Counted from the first letter of the stretch, positions 31,832-42,860 are shown. The stretch: 64,000 nucleotides of DNA from Cryoendolithus antarcticus (GCA_002077065.1 NAJO01000001.1:1488001-1552000), one strand, 5' to 3'. Program-made: numbers and translations. The notes: generated by a model not told the origin, from the sequence alone.

Positions 31832-33400
31832 ATGATCCACGCCGAAGTACCCACACACTACACCGGCTCGCCGTCATCTCTCGCCGGCACACCTCACCTG
31901 ACGATCAATCATGATGTTACAGCCGATCTAGACTCCAGCAATGCGTTTGAAGGACCCGAGAAGCTGCTCGAATTGTGGTTCAGTCCGTCCGAGCAAGCAC
32001 TCGCGGCTTCTGCCTCGCCACTGGGTCTGAAGGCAGTCTCGCAGGAGTCATGGAAGGAGATGTTGGATCTTGTCAATTGTAAAGTCCTTTCAGTCATCGA
32101 ATCACGCAATGTCGACGCCTACCTCCTCTCGGAGTCGAGTATGTTTGTCTTTCCGCACAAGCTCGTACTGAAGACCTGCGGCACTACGACACTTCTTTGT
32201 GGCTTGCCGCGCATGCTTGAGATTGCAGCTCTCGAGGCCGGCTTTCCGCACGGCAAGGGAAATGCCGGTAAGTGCATCACGGCCGCCGCCACACCACATC
32301 GCGTCTTCTACAGTCGCAAGAACTTCTTGTACCCTGACGAGCAGCGCGGTCCGCATCGCAGCTGGCGAGACGAAGTGCGCTTCCTTGACAACATGTTCCT
32401 CGGTGGCAGTGCGTACATGATCGGCAAGATGAATGGCGAGCACTGGTATCTATACATCACAGGACCTGGCACTGAACTTACGCCACCCACCACGCCCATC
32501 GAGGAGCGTTTCGAAACGCCGACTAAGCACATCAGCCTCCCTGAGCAGATGAATAAGATGTCATGCAACGACGATGATCACGGGGACGAGACTCTTGAGG
32601 TTCTGATGACGGACCTTGATACCAAGAACGCCCGACAGTTCTACCTCGAAGATGCAAGTCAAATTGCACACGAGAACGCTCGTCGCACACAGCTGGCCCG
32701 CAGAGACGCTGTTCAGCATCTTGGCGTTGAAGCCGGTGCGAATGACTCCAATTCTAGCATCTCTGGAAACACTCTCGTGAATGGCATTGGTCAGGACGAT
32801 TCTGTTATTGACGTCTTTGCGCAGACATCTAGCGATCACTCAGGCTGTAGCTCCGATGCTGAGGATAACGTTATGACTTTTTCGGCGGAGTTGAGCACTG
32901 AAGGCCACACTCTGGGCACTGTCATTTCCGAAGCCTGTGGACTGTCAGACGTGTATCATCAGTCGAAGTACTCCGACGCTCGCATCGACGCCTACTCGTT
33001 CGCGCCTTGCGGCTTCTCAGCCAACGGCGTAGTTCCTGAGCCTAGCGATCCTGACACTACGCACTACTGGACAGTCCACGTCACTCCCGAGCCGCAATGC
33101 TCCTACGCCAGCTTTGAGACCAACGTGCCAACTCGTCAGACCGGCCGCGAGACCGTTGAGGTCGTCGAGCAGGTGGTCAACATCTTCAAGCCTGGCCGTT
33201 TCAGCGTTACGCTCTTCGAAGCGAAGAACGGCGACGCCGGCTCAATGGCGAAGAAGGACAAACGCATGAACACCGTCAAGGGCTATCGTATGGTCGACCG
33301 CATCGTGCATGATCTCGAGGGATATGAACTGATCTTCAGATACTTCGTTCGGAACGACTGGAAGGGTGGTGCGCCGAGGTTGGGAGAGAAATGTTGGTAG
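31832..33400 (+). CDS. spe2: S-adenosylmethionine decarboxylase proenzyme
   Basis: Makes the aminopropyl donor for spermidine and spermine synthesis. Intronless, 522 residues, at the long end for the family. Autocatalytic cleavage to the pyruvoyl enzyme should occur at the Glu-Ser bond in LLSESSMFVFPHK, after which comes KTCGTTTLL with the catalytic Cys. Other landmarks are FEGPEKLLELWF near the N-terminus, the HRSWRDEVRFLD segment, DAYSFAPCGFSANG, and YWTVHVTPEPQCSYASFETN. A poorly conserved, acidic insert lies about residues 220-350 and accounts for the extra length. The long leader suggests translational control by polyamines. Confidence 0.96.
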   Translation: MIHAEVPTHYTGSPSSLAGTPHLTINHDVTADLDSSNAFEGPEKLLELWFSPSEQALAASASPLGLKAVSQESWKEMLDLVNCKVLSVIESRNVDAYLLSESSMFVFPHKLVLKTCGTTTLLCGLPRMLEIAALEAGFPHGKGNAGKCITAAATPHRVFYSRKNFLYPDEQRGPHRSWRDEVRFLDNMFLGGSAYMIGKMNGEHWYLYITGPGTELTPPTTPIEERFETPTKHISLPEQMNKMSCNDDDHGDETLEVLMTDLDTKNARQFYLEDASQIAHENARRTQLARRDAVQHLGVEAGANDSNSSISGNTLVNGIGQDDSVIDVFAQTSSDHSGCSSDAEDNVMTFSAELSTEGHTLGTVISEACGLSDVYHQSKYSDARIDAYSFAPCGFSANGVVPEPSDPDTTHYWTVHVTPEPQCSYASFETNVPTRQTGRETVEVVEQVVNIFKPGRFSVTLFEAKNGDAGSMAKKDKRMNTVKGYRMVDRIVHDLEGYELIFRYFVRNDWKGGAPRLGEKCW

Positions 33401-34109
33401 GTGGTTGATGGCTTCTGGTGTCTCGCAAGGTGGTGAAGTGGATGATGTCATGCTTCTTCGTTACGGCCTGTATCTCATATCTAGTCTTTGGTTTGGATCC
33501 TTCAGTTCATACGATATCATCCGGAACTTCTTCGTGGACATTGCAGGGTGTATACACTTTCTAGACACCTCTGTTGAATCCATGTCTACGCTGCTCGGAT
33601 GTACAACGGGCGCACTTTGCAACTAATCTCGACCATGACATGGGAGCAGAAGCACATGTATCAAGCTTATGCTATATTATATTTGTGCCATAGAATGGAC
33701 GGGCATACACTCCGACTCGAGGTGAGCACACAGTGAATAACGACGTGAAACACGGCAGTAGCGGTTGCCCAGTCAGACACCCATCACTTTAACATGGCAG
33801 GTCGCATAGCCGGATATGTTCGTGCAAAGGACGATAATTGCTGTGCACTTCAGCTATCTGAGCAGTGGTTTAGCCAAGAGCTGATTCCGGCGGTCCAAGA
33901 TCTTCTGAATTCCATCGGTAAAGGTGATACAATCGAAACCTTCTACAATACATGGTTCATTATCATCCTCCAACGCCTCACCAGTATGCATCGAAAAGAG
34001 CACTCATATGCCTCTGGACGGCCATACAAGACTCGTCATGCATTGATATATCCCGTCCCCTTCATTCCCCAAAACGCCGTTCGTGCTAGTCACCGCAAAT
34101 CGACCGTGG
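33401..34109. other. Convergent 3' intergenic region
   Basis: Lies between the SAM decarboxylase stop and the stop of a small minus-strand gene. A plus-strand frame of 157 codons (33794-34267) runs into the antisense of that gene and has no family resemblance; I do not call it. Confidence 0.5.
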
Positions 34110-34430
34110 CTAAGACGAGATCGAACTCACGCTCCCCCGGCTCGAAGTCGAGCTCGAGTTCGAGGTGGCAGTGTTTAGTGCTGGAGCGGCCTTGGAAGGA
34201 TCCGCTGATCGGCGTCGTGATGCGGCGGATGCAGTCTCGAATTGTTGGCGGGTGTGTTGGTGCATGAGTCTACAGAAATAATGTTAGTAGCTGTTGAGAT
34301 CAATGACGAATAGATGCAGCACTTACTTCTGGTACGACATCATCGCCTCGTCGGGCTGCGAGAGATCGAATTGCTGGTTGAAGACTACTTGGGCGGTCTT
34401 AATGTCCGCGAAGGAAGTAGAGGAAGACAT
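34110..34430 (-). CDS. Small serine-rich hypothetical protein
   Basis: Exons 34430-34327 and 34269-34110, 87 residues; neither exon is long enough to stand out alone. The intron (57 bp) has a GTAAGT donor, CTAAC branch site and TAG acceptor, and the phase is consistent. The first half reads FADIKTAQVVFNQQFDL, PDEAMMSYQKLMHQHTRQQF, an amphipathic helical stretch. The second half is [13 protein letters not shown] followed by a Ser/Thr-rich tail ending SSRGSVSSISS. I think similar small proteins exist in other ascomycetes, but I know no function. The RRRS motif is a possible kinase site. Confidence 0.68.
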
Positions 34431-35573
34431 CGTGATGGCGTTGATTTTTGGATCACTCGAGTTGTTGATCTGAGATACTGGTCCTAGTATGCGAAGTCGA
34501 CGTTAACGTTGCGCTGGTTGTTGATGAGGATGGGATAAAGAGAGCGTAACTTTGCGGCGCATATCTACCTATACCCCCAACCCCCTACCCGCATACACTC
34601 ACAACCGCTTATCCATGCGTCACCCCCGTCAGCATCAGATACAAGGTACGCACCCCAAAACGAAACGGGGATAGTGGAGCATCCGCGTCAGATTACACAG
34701 ATCTTCACTCACGCAAGCACCCGAAGGCGTAACGACTTGCCACGAGTCAAGTGTTTGGTTGGCGGCGAGAGGCTGTAGAAGCTGCGCCGGGCCGGGGCCG
34801 TCGCGATAGAGACTGAAGGTCCGCTTTTGCTGTGTATCGAGCGGCTGTGAGTGGAGGGGATCAGGCAGAGGATGCAGGGTTCTAGGGAAGGGGGATTGGC
34901 GTGCAGATCTGTACCTTGCGGCTGAAGGAGCGTCATATGTTTTACTTCGAAGGTTGACGACCATGCCAGAGTCCAGACTGCACAATATTGTGCTCGTGGC
35001 CGAGCAGATGTGCTGTAGATGCACTGTCGAAGTGCCGTAATCGTCACTAGTCACCTCTGGCTTTTGCACGCGCTCTCAGGATGAACAACATCTGCTCCGT
35101 ACATCTGTTCTACTGCAGTGATCGACATGACGATGCACTCTCAACGGTACACGGTACACGGAACGTCGCCGTTGCGCACACCCAAAATATGTGCGAGGTC
35201 ACTCTAAACTCCCCCTTGGCGTACCGCCTCGTTACCGTTTCATTGGCGAAGAGCCTCAAAGACCCTGCAGAAGGATTCTTGAAGGCAGTGATTACCTCGC
35301 TATCTGCACGTGACGTCTGTATTATGTGCAGACACCCTCACACGCCAGATCTCTGCTCATGATTCGTTCGAGATGCTGCAATTGAATGCACCGTTGCTGT
35401 ACTGGAGAGTTTTTGGAGCCCTGCCCAATATCATGATCCTCTCTCACAACAAACCGGGACACGACAATTACACCATGAGCCCATGAGTGCACCACGCCAC
35501 CAGCCAGGCTCCAGTTCACCACTCACGCCATAAATGACGGCCAACATCACGGGACATCGTCCTATCTTCGCGA
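34431..35573. other. 1.1-kb intergenic stretch
   Basis: Upstream of the small serine-rich gene on the minus strand. Contains C-rich runs near 34560-34630 (CCCCCAACCCCC-like), which could be promoter-proximal. No coding frame with support. Confidence 0.45.
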
Positions 35574-35955
35574 TCACCAGCCAAAACGCAGATGTCTGCC
35601 CCGCGAAAATATCCCTCCAGGCCCGCTTCGCCGCAGTGCCATCAGCGCGTACCGCGTCATCGGCACGGCCACGTGCGGAATGATAGAACCACCCATCGGC
35701 GCATCGCGGGAAAATGGCCACGAAATCGCACGATGGGCGATCAGAGCGGCTGTCGGGTTGACGTCGGGTGGGGGATTCGATCGTCCATCGACGGTGAGGT
35801 TGATAGAAGGCACGCGGGTATTGTAGAGGAGCCGATGTGTCGATCGAACGGAGTTGAGTCCGCGTAGGGATTGTGGATTGTGCGAAAGACTTCTATTAAG
35901 CTGAGCAAGCGAACGGTAGGCTGTTTCGTGCAGTGGGACGTTGAAACGTGGGGAG
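35574..35955 (-). CDS. Possible exon of an unrecognised protein
   Basis: An open minus-strand segment begins after a TTAG acceptor-like site (35959-35956) and runs to a stop at 35574, 126 residues without a Met at its start. It reads PRFNVPLHETAYRSLAQLNR, then an Arg/Ser/Asn-rich stretch, INLTVDGRSNPPPDVNPTAA, and ends SRGRHLRFGW. The upstream exon carrying the start codon was not identified. I do not recognise a family. The basic, acid-poor first part could be a mitochondrial leader remnant. It may also be chance. Confidence 0.28.
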
Positions 35956-36362
35956 CTAAGAGTGCGATGAGCGCTGCGTAGACGCTGGTAAGGCTGTAGG
36001 CGTAATGGCTTCGCTGTTGCTATTAGGATTTTTGGCCAGCGCGCTCGCTACACCGTCGCTTTCAAGCGGACGATATTGGCGCTGCTCTGCTTCAGAGGGG
36101 ACTGTGCTTGGGGTTACTAGTAGAAAGAGCGCTGCGGTAGGATATGCCCTGCAGTGTCTCTGTCTTCGTGAGACCGAATGCTCACAACCCCGGCACCCGA
36201 GCAGGAGCTGTGAATATCCTGCCACCGCTGGCAACGCGAGCAGAGATGTTATGATCCCTCGCTTATACTCCAACATCTCCCAATCCCATCACGTAAGCAT
36301 GAGCAACGCTGAGGCAAAACCACAACATCCATACTAAAGGCCTATCCGCGAGGGGAAAGTTA
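35956..36362. other. Intergenic region
   Basis: Between the possible exon above and the DUF924 stop. Only overlapping short frames; nothing supported. Confidence 0.4.
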
Positions 36363-37352
36363 CTAGCCTTGACACTCGGCCTCGATGTCCTTCCATCCCT
36401 TCAGCGGTCTCCCAATCCCCCTCCTAACATCCTCCCTAATCTCTCCCGCCACCCTCTCTTCCATCCGCGCAAAATCACCGATTTCTTCCAAGTACTCCAT
36501 TTCACTTCCTGTACTATCTCGACCCAGTGGAGCGTTCCGCCACGGATACCTTCGAAATTTCTCCAAAACCCCAACATGAGCTCGATTAGCCTGACAGTCA
36601 AAGAAGAAGAATACCTCGTACCCTTTGCCGGTGTAGTAAACTGGCGGAATGGGTCCTGCCACCAGTCTAGGCAGTGACGCGGGATGACTGATATCTGCAC
36701 GAGGATCGTGACGGGAAGGGTCGTGGAGATGGAAGTGTGCTTCCACAGCCTTACGTGTAGTCTCGCTAAGGGTTTGCGCACGAGTCTGCGCAGCTAAGTC
36801 TTCAGCGTGGACGGAAGGGAGAAGGTGCAGACTACACCGCAACATGTGATCCTCCCACGACAGTCCCAAGCCCAGGCCCAGCCAGCGATCAACGTTATTC
36901 GCCCTCAGTAGCGGCGGAAGCCCGTCCAACTGTTGCGCCAGTCTGCAAGCCAAGGGGCCGAAGAAACCATACGCCCATCTCGTATCATGCCGCTTAAAGA
37001 TCAGCCGCGGGATCTGATCAAGCAGGAGGACGAGGGCTAGGGCCTGGATCAGGAAGTCGTTGGTGGCGGGGTCAGGGAGTAGGGAGAGGAAGTCTTCGGG
37101 CCAGATATCGGAAGGAATCTGGCTGAGGGGGACGAAGACTTGGTGGAAGGTGAGGTCGTAGAGGGATTGGGTCAGAATTGAGTCGGTGTCACCGTAGAAG
37201 CGGGTGAATAGGGTCTCCGGTGAAGAGCCGGGGGCAGGAACGGAGAGGTGGTAGATGGTTGAAAGTAGCTTGGGCGTCAGGATGGCGCGAAGTCGTGAGG
37301 CTATCTCGACCATGTTGCATGTAGGCCAGGCTGGCAGGAGCGAGGTTAACAA
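36363..37352 (-). CDS. DUF924 family protein
   Basis: Intronless, 329 residues, or 316 from the second Met at 37313 (MVEIASRL). It matches the bacterial-type DUF924 family: FYGDTDSILTQSLYDLTFHQ, the core LALVLLLDQIPRLIFKRHD.RWAYGFFGPLA, LLPSVHAEDLAAQ, and FRRYPWRNAPLGRDSTGSE near the end. The predicted structure is all-helical. No enzymatic activity is established for the family. Fungi often carry one or more copies. No targeting signal is convincing. Confidence 0.87.
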   Translation of the reverse strand: MLTSLLPAWPTCNMVEIASRLRAILTPKLLSTIYHLSVPAPGSSPETLFTRFYGDTDSILTQSLYDLTFHQVFVPLSQIPSDIWPEDFLSLLPDPATNDFLIQALALVLLLDQIPRLIFKRHDTRWAYGFFGPLACRLAQQLDGLPPLLRANNVDRWLGLGLGLSWEDHMLRCSLHLLPSVHAEDLAAQTRAQTLSETTRKAVEAHFHLHDPSRHDPRADISHPASLPRLVAGPIPPVYYTGKGYEVFFFFDCQANRAHVGVLEKFRRYPWRNAPLGRDSTGSEMEYLEEIGDFARMEERVAGEIREDVRRGIGRPLKGWKDIEAECQG

Positions 37353-38246
37353 TGCAGTGGTGACGCACAGAGGCCGATGGACATTGGGAAAGACACTGGA
37401 ACATACAAGCGACGCTCTTTAACTTATAACAGACCTATAGAAAGCGTACCTACTGTCCGAAGTGTTGCTAGTAGTCCCTCCCCATATCGTTGACCGCGTG
37501 GTCGAGGTCGTAAGCGCAGCAGCACCAAGTATCTCGATCTGCAGCAGATGCGTAGGCGTGCAGCCTCCCCTTTACAAGACGACTTGCGTTATGCGTAGCG
37601 ATGACTATACACTCCGTTCCGCAGGAATAATCGTCTGGCCGCGTGGGAGCGTGCCATCTACTTGGTCCACTGGAATACGCGCACTAAGGAAACAAACGGC
37701 ATCGAAGCAAGTGCAGAAGAATGCAATTCGCAATGCGTCAGCACAATCACGCGTACGCTATGCGCTCACGAAAGGTGAGTTCTTCGGAGCTTTACATGCG
37801 CACGCTGTGTTTAGCAGCATCCAGTCGACCTGGCCAAGCTGTCCGTGTCGCACGTTAGGAGCGGGATCAGGTTGACCGCGATGGCTCTCGTCCTGTGACA
37901 CGCGCGATTCATCAGTTCCAGGATCTCGGTGTTCGCCGCGAGATAGAAGGTGGTCGAGGAGTAAGAGGAAAACACGATTCTAGAGTCGTCAGTACAGTGC
38001 AGTTGTGGACATCTCGGCGCGAGTCCGCTCACCATTCTGGTACATTGACCCATTTCCATCCCAATTCTGCCATCAGATGGCAGCGCTACTACCTTTGCCC
38101 AAAGCTGCCTCGAAGTCTGTAGCCGCGAGTCAACCTTGATGCTTTGGTCCATCGTCCGCCGAGAGTGCGTTGTGAGCAGGCACTACCTGCACATCGTGGA
38201 GTGCTTGTGAGATGCTCATCTTCATCGCCACATGCAAGCTCGTTCC
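37353..38246. other. Intergenic region
   Basis: Upstream of DUF924 (minus strand) and downstream of the FAL1 stop. The longest frame is 137 codons (37462-37875, plus strand), with no resemblance to a family. No RNA gene seen. Confidence 0.45.
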
Positions 38247-39503
38247 TCACGAAAGCAGATCCGCCACATTCATCGGCATCTCGTCGATCTGCGTCGAGTA
38301 GTACACTGCAGTCATGTCAGCATGCACCTCAACTCGCGAAGTAATTCAAGACCACTCACACTCAATATCCCTCAAAATCCGCACATCCTCACTGGTCACA
38401 AAATTAATTGCCACGCCCTTCCGTCCAAACCTCCCACTCCGCCCAATCCGGTGAATATAGTTCTCCCGATTGCTCGGTAAATCATAGTTAATAACCAGAC
38501 TCACTTGCTGCACATCGATGCCCCTAGCCCACACATCCGTGCTAATCAGCACGCGACTGTTGCCCTGTCTGAACTCCTGCATGATGCTGTCGCGCTCTTT
38601 TTGAGGCATCTCGCCGTGCATGGAAGATACGGTGAAATTGGCGTCGCGCATCTTGTCCGTGAGCCAGTCGACTTTGCGGCGCGTGTTGCAGAAGATGACG
38701 GCTTGGGTTATGGTGAGGGTGTCGTAGAGATCGCAGAGGGTGTCGAATTTCCATTCTTCTTTTTCGACGGCTATGAAGTATTGTTTCAGGCCCTCTAGTG
38801 TTAGCTCGTCGCGCTTGACGAGGATGCGAACGGGATCCGTCATGAACTTTGTCGTCATGTCCAGCACATCGTACGGCAGCGTCGCGCTCACGACAACGAC
38901 TTGCGTCGCGGGCGGCAGGTAGCGGTACACGTCGTAGATCTGCTCGCGGAACCCCCTGTTAAGGAGCTCGTCGGCTTCGTCGAGGACGAGCATCTTGATG
39001 TGGCGGGTTCGGAGATTGCGGCGACGGATCATATCTGCTACGCGACCTGGGGTGCCTGAGACTACGTGCTGTCCGTAGTCCAGCTTGCGGATGTCTTCGC
39101 CGACATTTGTGCCTCCGATGCAAGCATGGCATTGCACATTCATGTAGTCGCCAAGTGCCAAGAGCACGCTCTGGATTTGGGTGGCGAGTTCGCGTGTGGG
39201 CGAGAGGACGAGAGCTTGTGTTTCGCGCACAGCTGTATCGATGACTTGCAGGATCGAGATGCTGAAGGTCGCTGTTTTACCCGTACCGGATTGCGCTTGG
39301 GCGATAGTGTCGCGACCTTTGCAGATCTGGACGATAGCGCGGGACTGCACTGCTGAGGGCGACTCGTAGCCGTATGCGTAAATGCCGCGCAGCAGGTTTT
39401 CCTTCAGGTGCATGGCTTCGAAGGTTGGAGCCACGGAGACTTCCTTGGAGGTGGAGAACTCCATGCGCTCCTCCGCCTTGCGGTCGATAGTGTCGTCGGC
39501 CAT
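38247..39503 (-). CDS. fal1: DEAD-box RNA helicase FAL1 / eIF4A-III
   Basis: Exons 39503-38360 and 38305-38247, 400 residues. The short second exon supplies the family C-terminus [17 protein letters not shown], joined after RDIE through a t|GTGAGT donor. All helicase motifs are present: [25 protein letters not shown] and [10 protein letters not shown]. The [13 protein letters not shown]-motif region and the C-terminus match eIF4A-III rather than eIF4A. Yeast Fal1 acts in 18S rRNA maturation. In organisms with an exon junction complex, eIF4A-III is its anchor. The gene is divergent from the SF3a60 gene, 412 bp apart. Confidence 0.95.
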
Positions 39504-39915
39504 GATGGGTGGTTGAGTCGACTGAGTGGGGTCCAGTAACTGTGATGAGTGGTGTAGAAGAAGTGGTGGAGGAGGAAGAGTAGCTCTGATAGCCCGCTTT
39601 TCGAAAAAGCTTATTATGTCAGCAGTCGAGATTTGGGATCTGCTTGGTAGAGAGGCACATGTTCAATGTCGCAATCTACTTACTTCACTCATTCCACGTG
39701 CAGCACTCCTGAAAGCGGTACTCAAATCTCGTATCGAGCACGTGGCAACCAGGCGACTGGAAGCCGCTGGCGAGATTGGCTCGACGCTGCTTAGGCGATC
39801 GACCGAGTAAGTATCCTTCACTGGAGTGAGAGTGAGTGACAAGGGCGACGGCGACGGCAGCAGCTGTAGACGTGGTGGGAAGAGCGGTGGAGGAATTAAA
39901 GCGTGAGGCAGCGAG
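39504..39915. promoter_or_regulatory. Divergent promoter of FAL1 and SF3a60 genes
   Basis: A 412-bp head-to-head spacer between two RNA-processing genes. Some overlapping short frames exist but are not credible genes. A compact bidirectional promoter is likely. Confidence 0.5.
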
Positions 39916-41494
39916 ATGTTGATCGAGGACCTGCGCTCGGCGCACGAGGACATTGAGCGCCTCGAGGCTGCAATCGCCGAGCGCATCACAGACGAGCCCA
40001 AGCACGTGAGTAGCCTTGACCGTCCCCTCATGCCATGGCAGAACTTACATCTCACAGATCCGCAACAGACTCGCGCGCGACCACGAGATCGCAAACTTCG
40101 CCGACAAAATCACGAATCAGAGTGAGCGGGCATTACACATTTACAACAACGAGCGCGATGATTGGACCAGGGAGGTGCAGTCGCTGACTGCGGGTGATGA
40201 TCCATTTGAGGAGTTCTACAAACAGCTAGCGGGGATCAAGGACTTCCACCGGCGGAATGCGAATGAGCCTGTGGAAAATCTCGAGCGAGCGTACAAGAAG
40301 CCTGAGAATGGCGGTCCGGCAGGAGGATTCGCCGGCGGCATCACGAGCATGTTCACCGGCGAGGAGGCGTTCGGGCGCTTCTTCGACTTGACCATGCTGC
40401 ACGAGGAGTTCCTCAATCTGCCAGGGATCAAGCTTGAGCGCAAAGTCACATACCTGCACTACATCGACATATTCGACAAGTTCGGTCCGCCAGAGCTCAC
40501 CCTTAAGAAGGACGAGCACAAGATGACGGACGCGTACTTCAGCTACGTCGGAAGCCTAGCAGACTATCTCGAATCCTTCATGCGCCGGTCCAAACCCCTC
40601 GAGAACCTCGACGTAATCTTCCGCGGCTTCCTCGAAGAATTCGAGCGCGCATGGGAGAAGGGCGAGGTTTCAGGTTGGGAATCCATCGCAAAGTCCAACG
40701 GCTCCGGCCCCAAGACCCAAGGCACAGGCACAGGCATCTGGTGCGCCGACTGCGAGAAAGAGTTCAAAAACGACAACGTCTATCGCGCCCACCTTACAGG
40801 CAAGAAACACATCAAAGCCGCCGCCGAGCGCGAAGCGTCCGCAGCAGACTCCACAGCCGCCGCCCCAACATCCCTCAAATGCCTCCGCGAGCGCGCCGTA
40901 GCCGAGCGCGAACACCGCGTCACCCGCCTCGCAGCCTCAATGCAGACGGTCCGCGAAGACACGCGCGTAAACGTCGAGCGCAAATCAGGCATGACGGACA
41001 AAGAGCGCACAGCCGAGATTGAGGCGCTCTACGCCGAAGACACAACCATGACCAACGGTCCCTCCAATGGCGCCAACGGCGAAGGCGACGACGACGACGA
41101 AGAAGACGGCGAGAAACTCTACAATCCTCTCAAGTTGCCCTTATCCTGGGACGGTAAACCTATCCCCTTCTGGCTCTACAAGTTACACGGGCTGGGCGTG
41201 GAATTCAGCTGCGAGATCTGCGGAAACTATGTGTATATGGGCCGACGGGCCTTTGACAAGCACTTTAGTGAGCAGAGGCATGTGTATGGGTTGAAATGTC
41301 TTGGGATTACGCAGACGGGGTTGTTTAGGGAGATTACGGGGATTGGGGAGGCGGAGCGGCTTTGGGAGAAAATTCAGAGGGATCGAGAGACGAAGGAGAA
41401 GGCTGATGAGGGAGTTATTGAGATGGAAGACTCATATGGGGCGGTCATGCCGTGGAAGGTTTGGGATGATTTGAATAAGCAAGGTCTGCTTTGA
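39916..41494 (+). CDS. prp9: Splicing factor 3a subunit 3 (SF3a60 / Prp9)
   Basis: Component of the U2 snRNP SF3a complex needed for prespliceosome assembly. Exons 39916-40005 and 40058-41494, 508 residues. Exon 1 encodes MLIEDLRSAHEDIERLEAAI and the intron is phase 0. Landmarks are the Prp9 N-terminal helices (LTMLHEEFLNLPGIK, YLHYIDIFDKFG) and the matrin-type U1-like zinc finger CADCEKEF..H..GKKH. A highly acidic run (DDDDEEDGEKLYNPLKLPL) follows. The C-terminal C2H2-like finger is FSCEICGNYVYMGRRAFDKH, then HVYGLKCLGI. The order is complete. Shares a divergent promoter region with FAL1. Confidence 0.95.
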
Positions 41495-41795
41495 GTGGAT
41501 TAAAGGCTGGTCCGCGGTGACGAAGGGCGTATTCGCCCTGTGCCAAGGGATCGCGACAGATAGACAAGGGGATGCGTGTGCCCGGGGTTGTTATCGGCGA
41601 CCTACGCTCTCCGCCTGTAAGTGGTCTTGGGAGCTCGTAAATCGGACGTACCCAAGCTAAGCGCTGCCTAGCAAGCTCGGCCCGAGGAGAGCTCGGAGCT
41701 GTATGTATCAACCACTGCACAGAACGCAGCAAAGGCGATTGTTTCCAAGCTGGTAAGGAGACATTACTACATCGTGCTCTTCTCTCTTGTGTCAG

Positions 41796-42860
41796 ATGTC
41801 AGAACCACCTCTCCTTCTCCTCCCTCCCATCTTCATCGACACTCCTCACGATGCTGTCCTCTCATCCAAACCAGGCTTCCATCTTCGTCCTCCCCCTCCA
41901 CCCCACGAACTCTCCTCCCCCACCACATCAGATACTTCCCTTTTCCAGACAATCCACATGGCCACGCCCACCATCTCGCGCTCCGCGTGGCGATTGACTA
42001 CAGACGGTCTAGTCGAGCGACCCTACGCTCTAGACTGGCCCCTCCTGCTCCAGCTCGGTGAACGGCATGGCAGGACGGTTGAAAGCGTGCATGAATGCTA
42101 CGGCAGCCCTCTCAAACCTCCCACCGAAGCGGTGCGGCGCGCGGGAAACGTGGACTGGTTCGGCATCCCTCTTCAGATCCTTCTCTCTCTCGCCGGCCCT
42201 CTCAGCGATGCTGCAGCGTATATCTGGGCCGATGGACTGGACTCTGGGACCTTCGGTGGTGTGGCCGCAGATCGCTATCAGAAGGATCTTCCGTTGGGCA
42301 AAGCGATGGGGGAGGAGGTGATGGTGGCGTGGCGCATGAATGGCGAGGAGTTGAGTGTGGAGCGCGGGGGGCCGGTGAGGTTAGTCGTGCCGGGGTGGTT
42401 TGGGACGAATTCCGTGAAATGGCTTTGTCGGCTCTCCGTGCAGGCTGCTAGGGCGACGGGACCGTTCACGACGAAGTTCTACAATGAGGTTGTTCCTGGC
42501 AAGGAGGCCGACGGGACAGTGAGGCCGGTTTGGGCCGTAGAAGTAAACTCTATCATCTGCTCACCTGCGCCAGCGGAGGTGATTGAGGATGGCGATGTCG
42601 AGATATGGGGCTGGTGCTGGTGTTGTGGCGACGCGGACGAGATTGCTGGCGTCAAGGTTGTTCTCGATGGTGGCACCCAGATGGTCAACGCTGCTGTGGC
42701 GCAGGGAGAAGGGCCTTCATGGCAGCGATGGAGCACGTTGCTCAGGCTGGGAGAGGGGGAGCATGAAGTGTATGCTCGCGCGAGCACTGCGCATGGGGAT
42801 GTGCAGCCGTTGGGGAATCGGCGCAATGAGGTCCATCGCGTGCGATTTCACATTGGATGA
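41796..42860 (+). CDS. Sulfite-oxidase-like molybdopterin oxidoreductase
   Basis: Intronless, 354 residues from the ATG at 41796. The architecture fits the sulfite oxidase/nitrate reductase Moco domain followed by the Mo-co dimerisation domain. The domain starts with WRLTTDGLVERPYALDW. The candidate Moco-ligating Cys is in VHECYGSPLKPP, where classical enzymes have CAGNRR, so the nearby Arg residues are not conserved. It is followed by GNVDWFGIPLQ, DAAAYIWADG, DLPLGKAMGEEVMVAW, VRLVVPGWFGTNSVKWL, and the dimerisation domain (VEIWGWCWC, RVRFHIG). No heme domain. The substrate is unknown. Tail-to-tail with a sugar porter, 111 bp apart. Confidence 0.83.
   Translation: MSEPPLLLLPPIFIDTPHDAVLSSKPGFHLRPPPPPHELSSPTTSDTSLFQTIHMATPTISRSAWRLTTDGLVERPYALDWPLLLQLGERHGRTVESVHECYGSPLKPPTEAVRRAGNVDWFGIPLQILLSLAGPLSDAAAYIWADGLDSGTFGGVAADRYQKDLPLGKAMGEEVMVAWRMNGEELSVERGGPVRLVVPGWFGTNSVKWLCRLSVQAARATGPFTTKFYNEVVPGKEADGTVRPVWAVEVNSIICSPAPAEVIEDGDVEIWGWCWCCGDADEIAGVKVVLDGGTQMVNAAVAQGEGPSWQRWSTLLRLGEGEHEVYARASTAHGDVQPLGNRRNEVHRVRFHIG

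Noticed and set aside
33794..34267. 157-codon plus-strand frame
   Set aside because: Its second half is antisense to the well-supported small two-exon gene and its sequence resembles no known family.
37462..37875. 137-codon plus-strand frame
   Set aside because: No family resemblance and no promoter or splice evidence.
40651..41022. 123-codon Arg-rich frame inside the SF3a60 gene
   Set aside because: Out-of-frame shadow of the GC-rich coding sequence.
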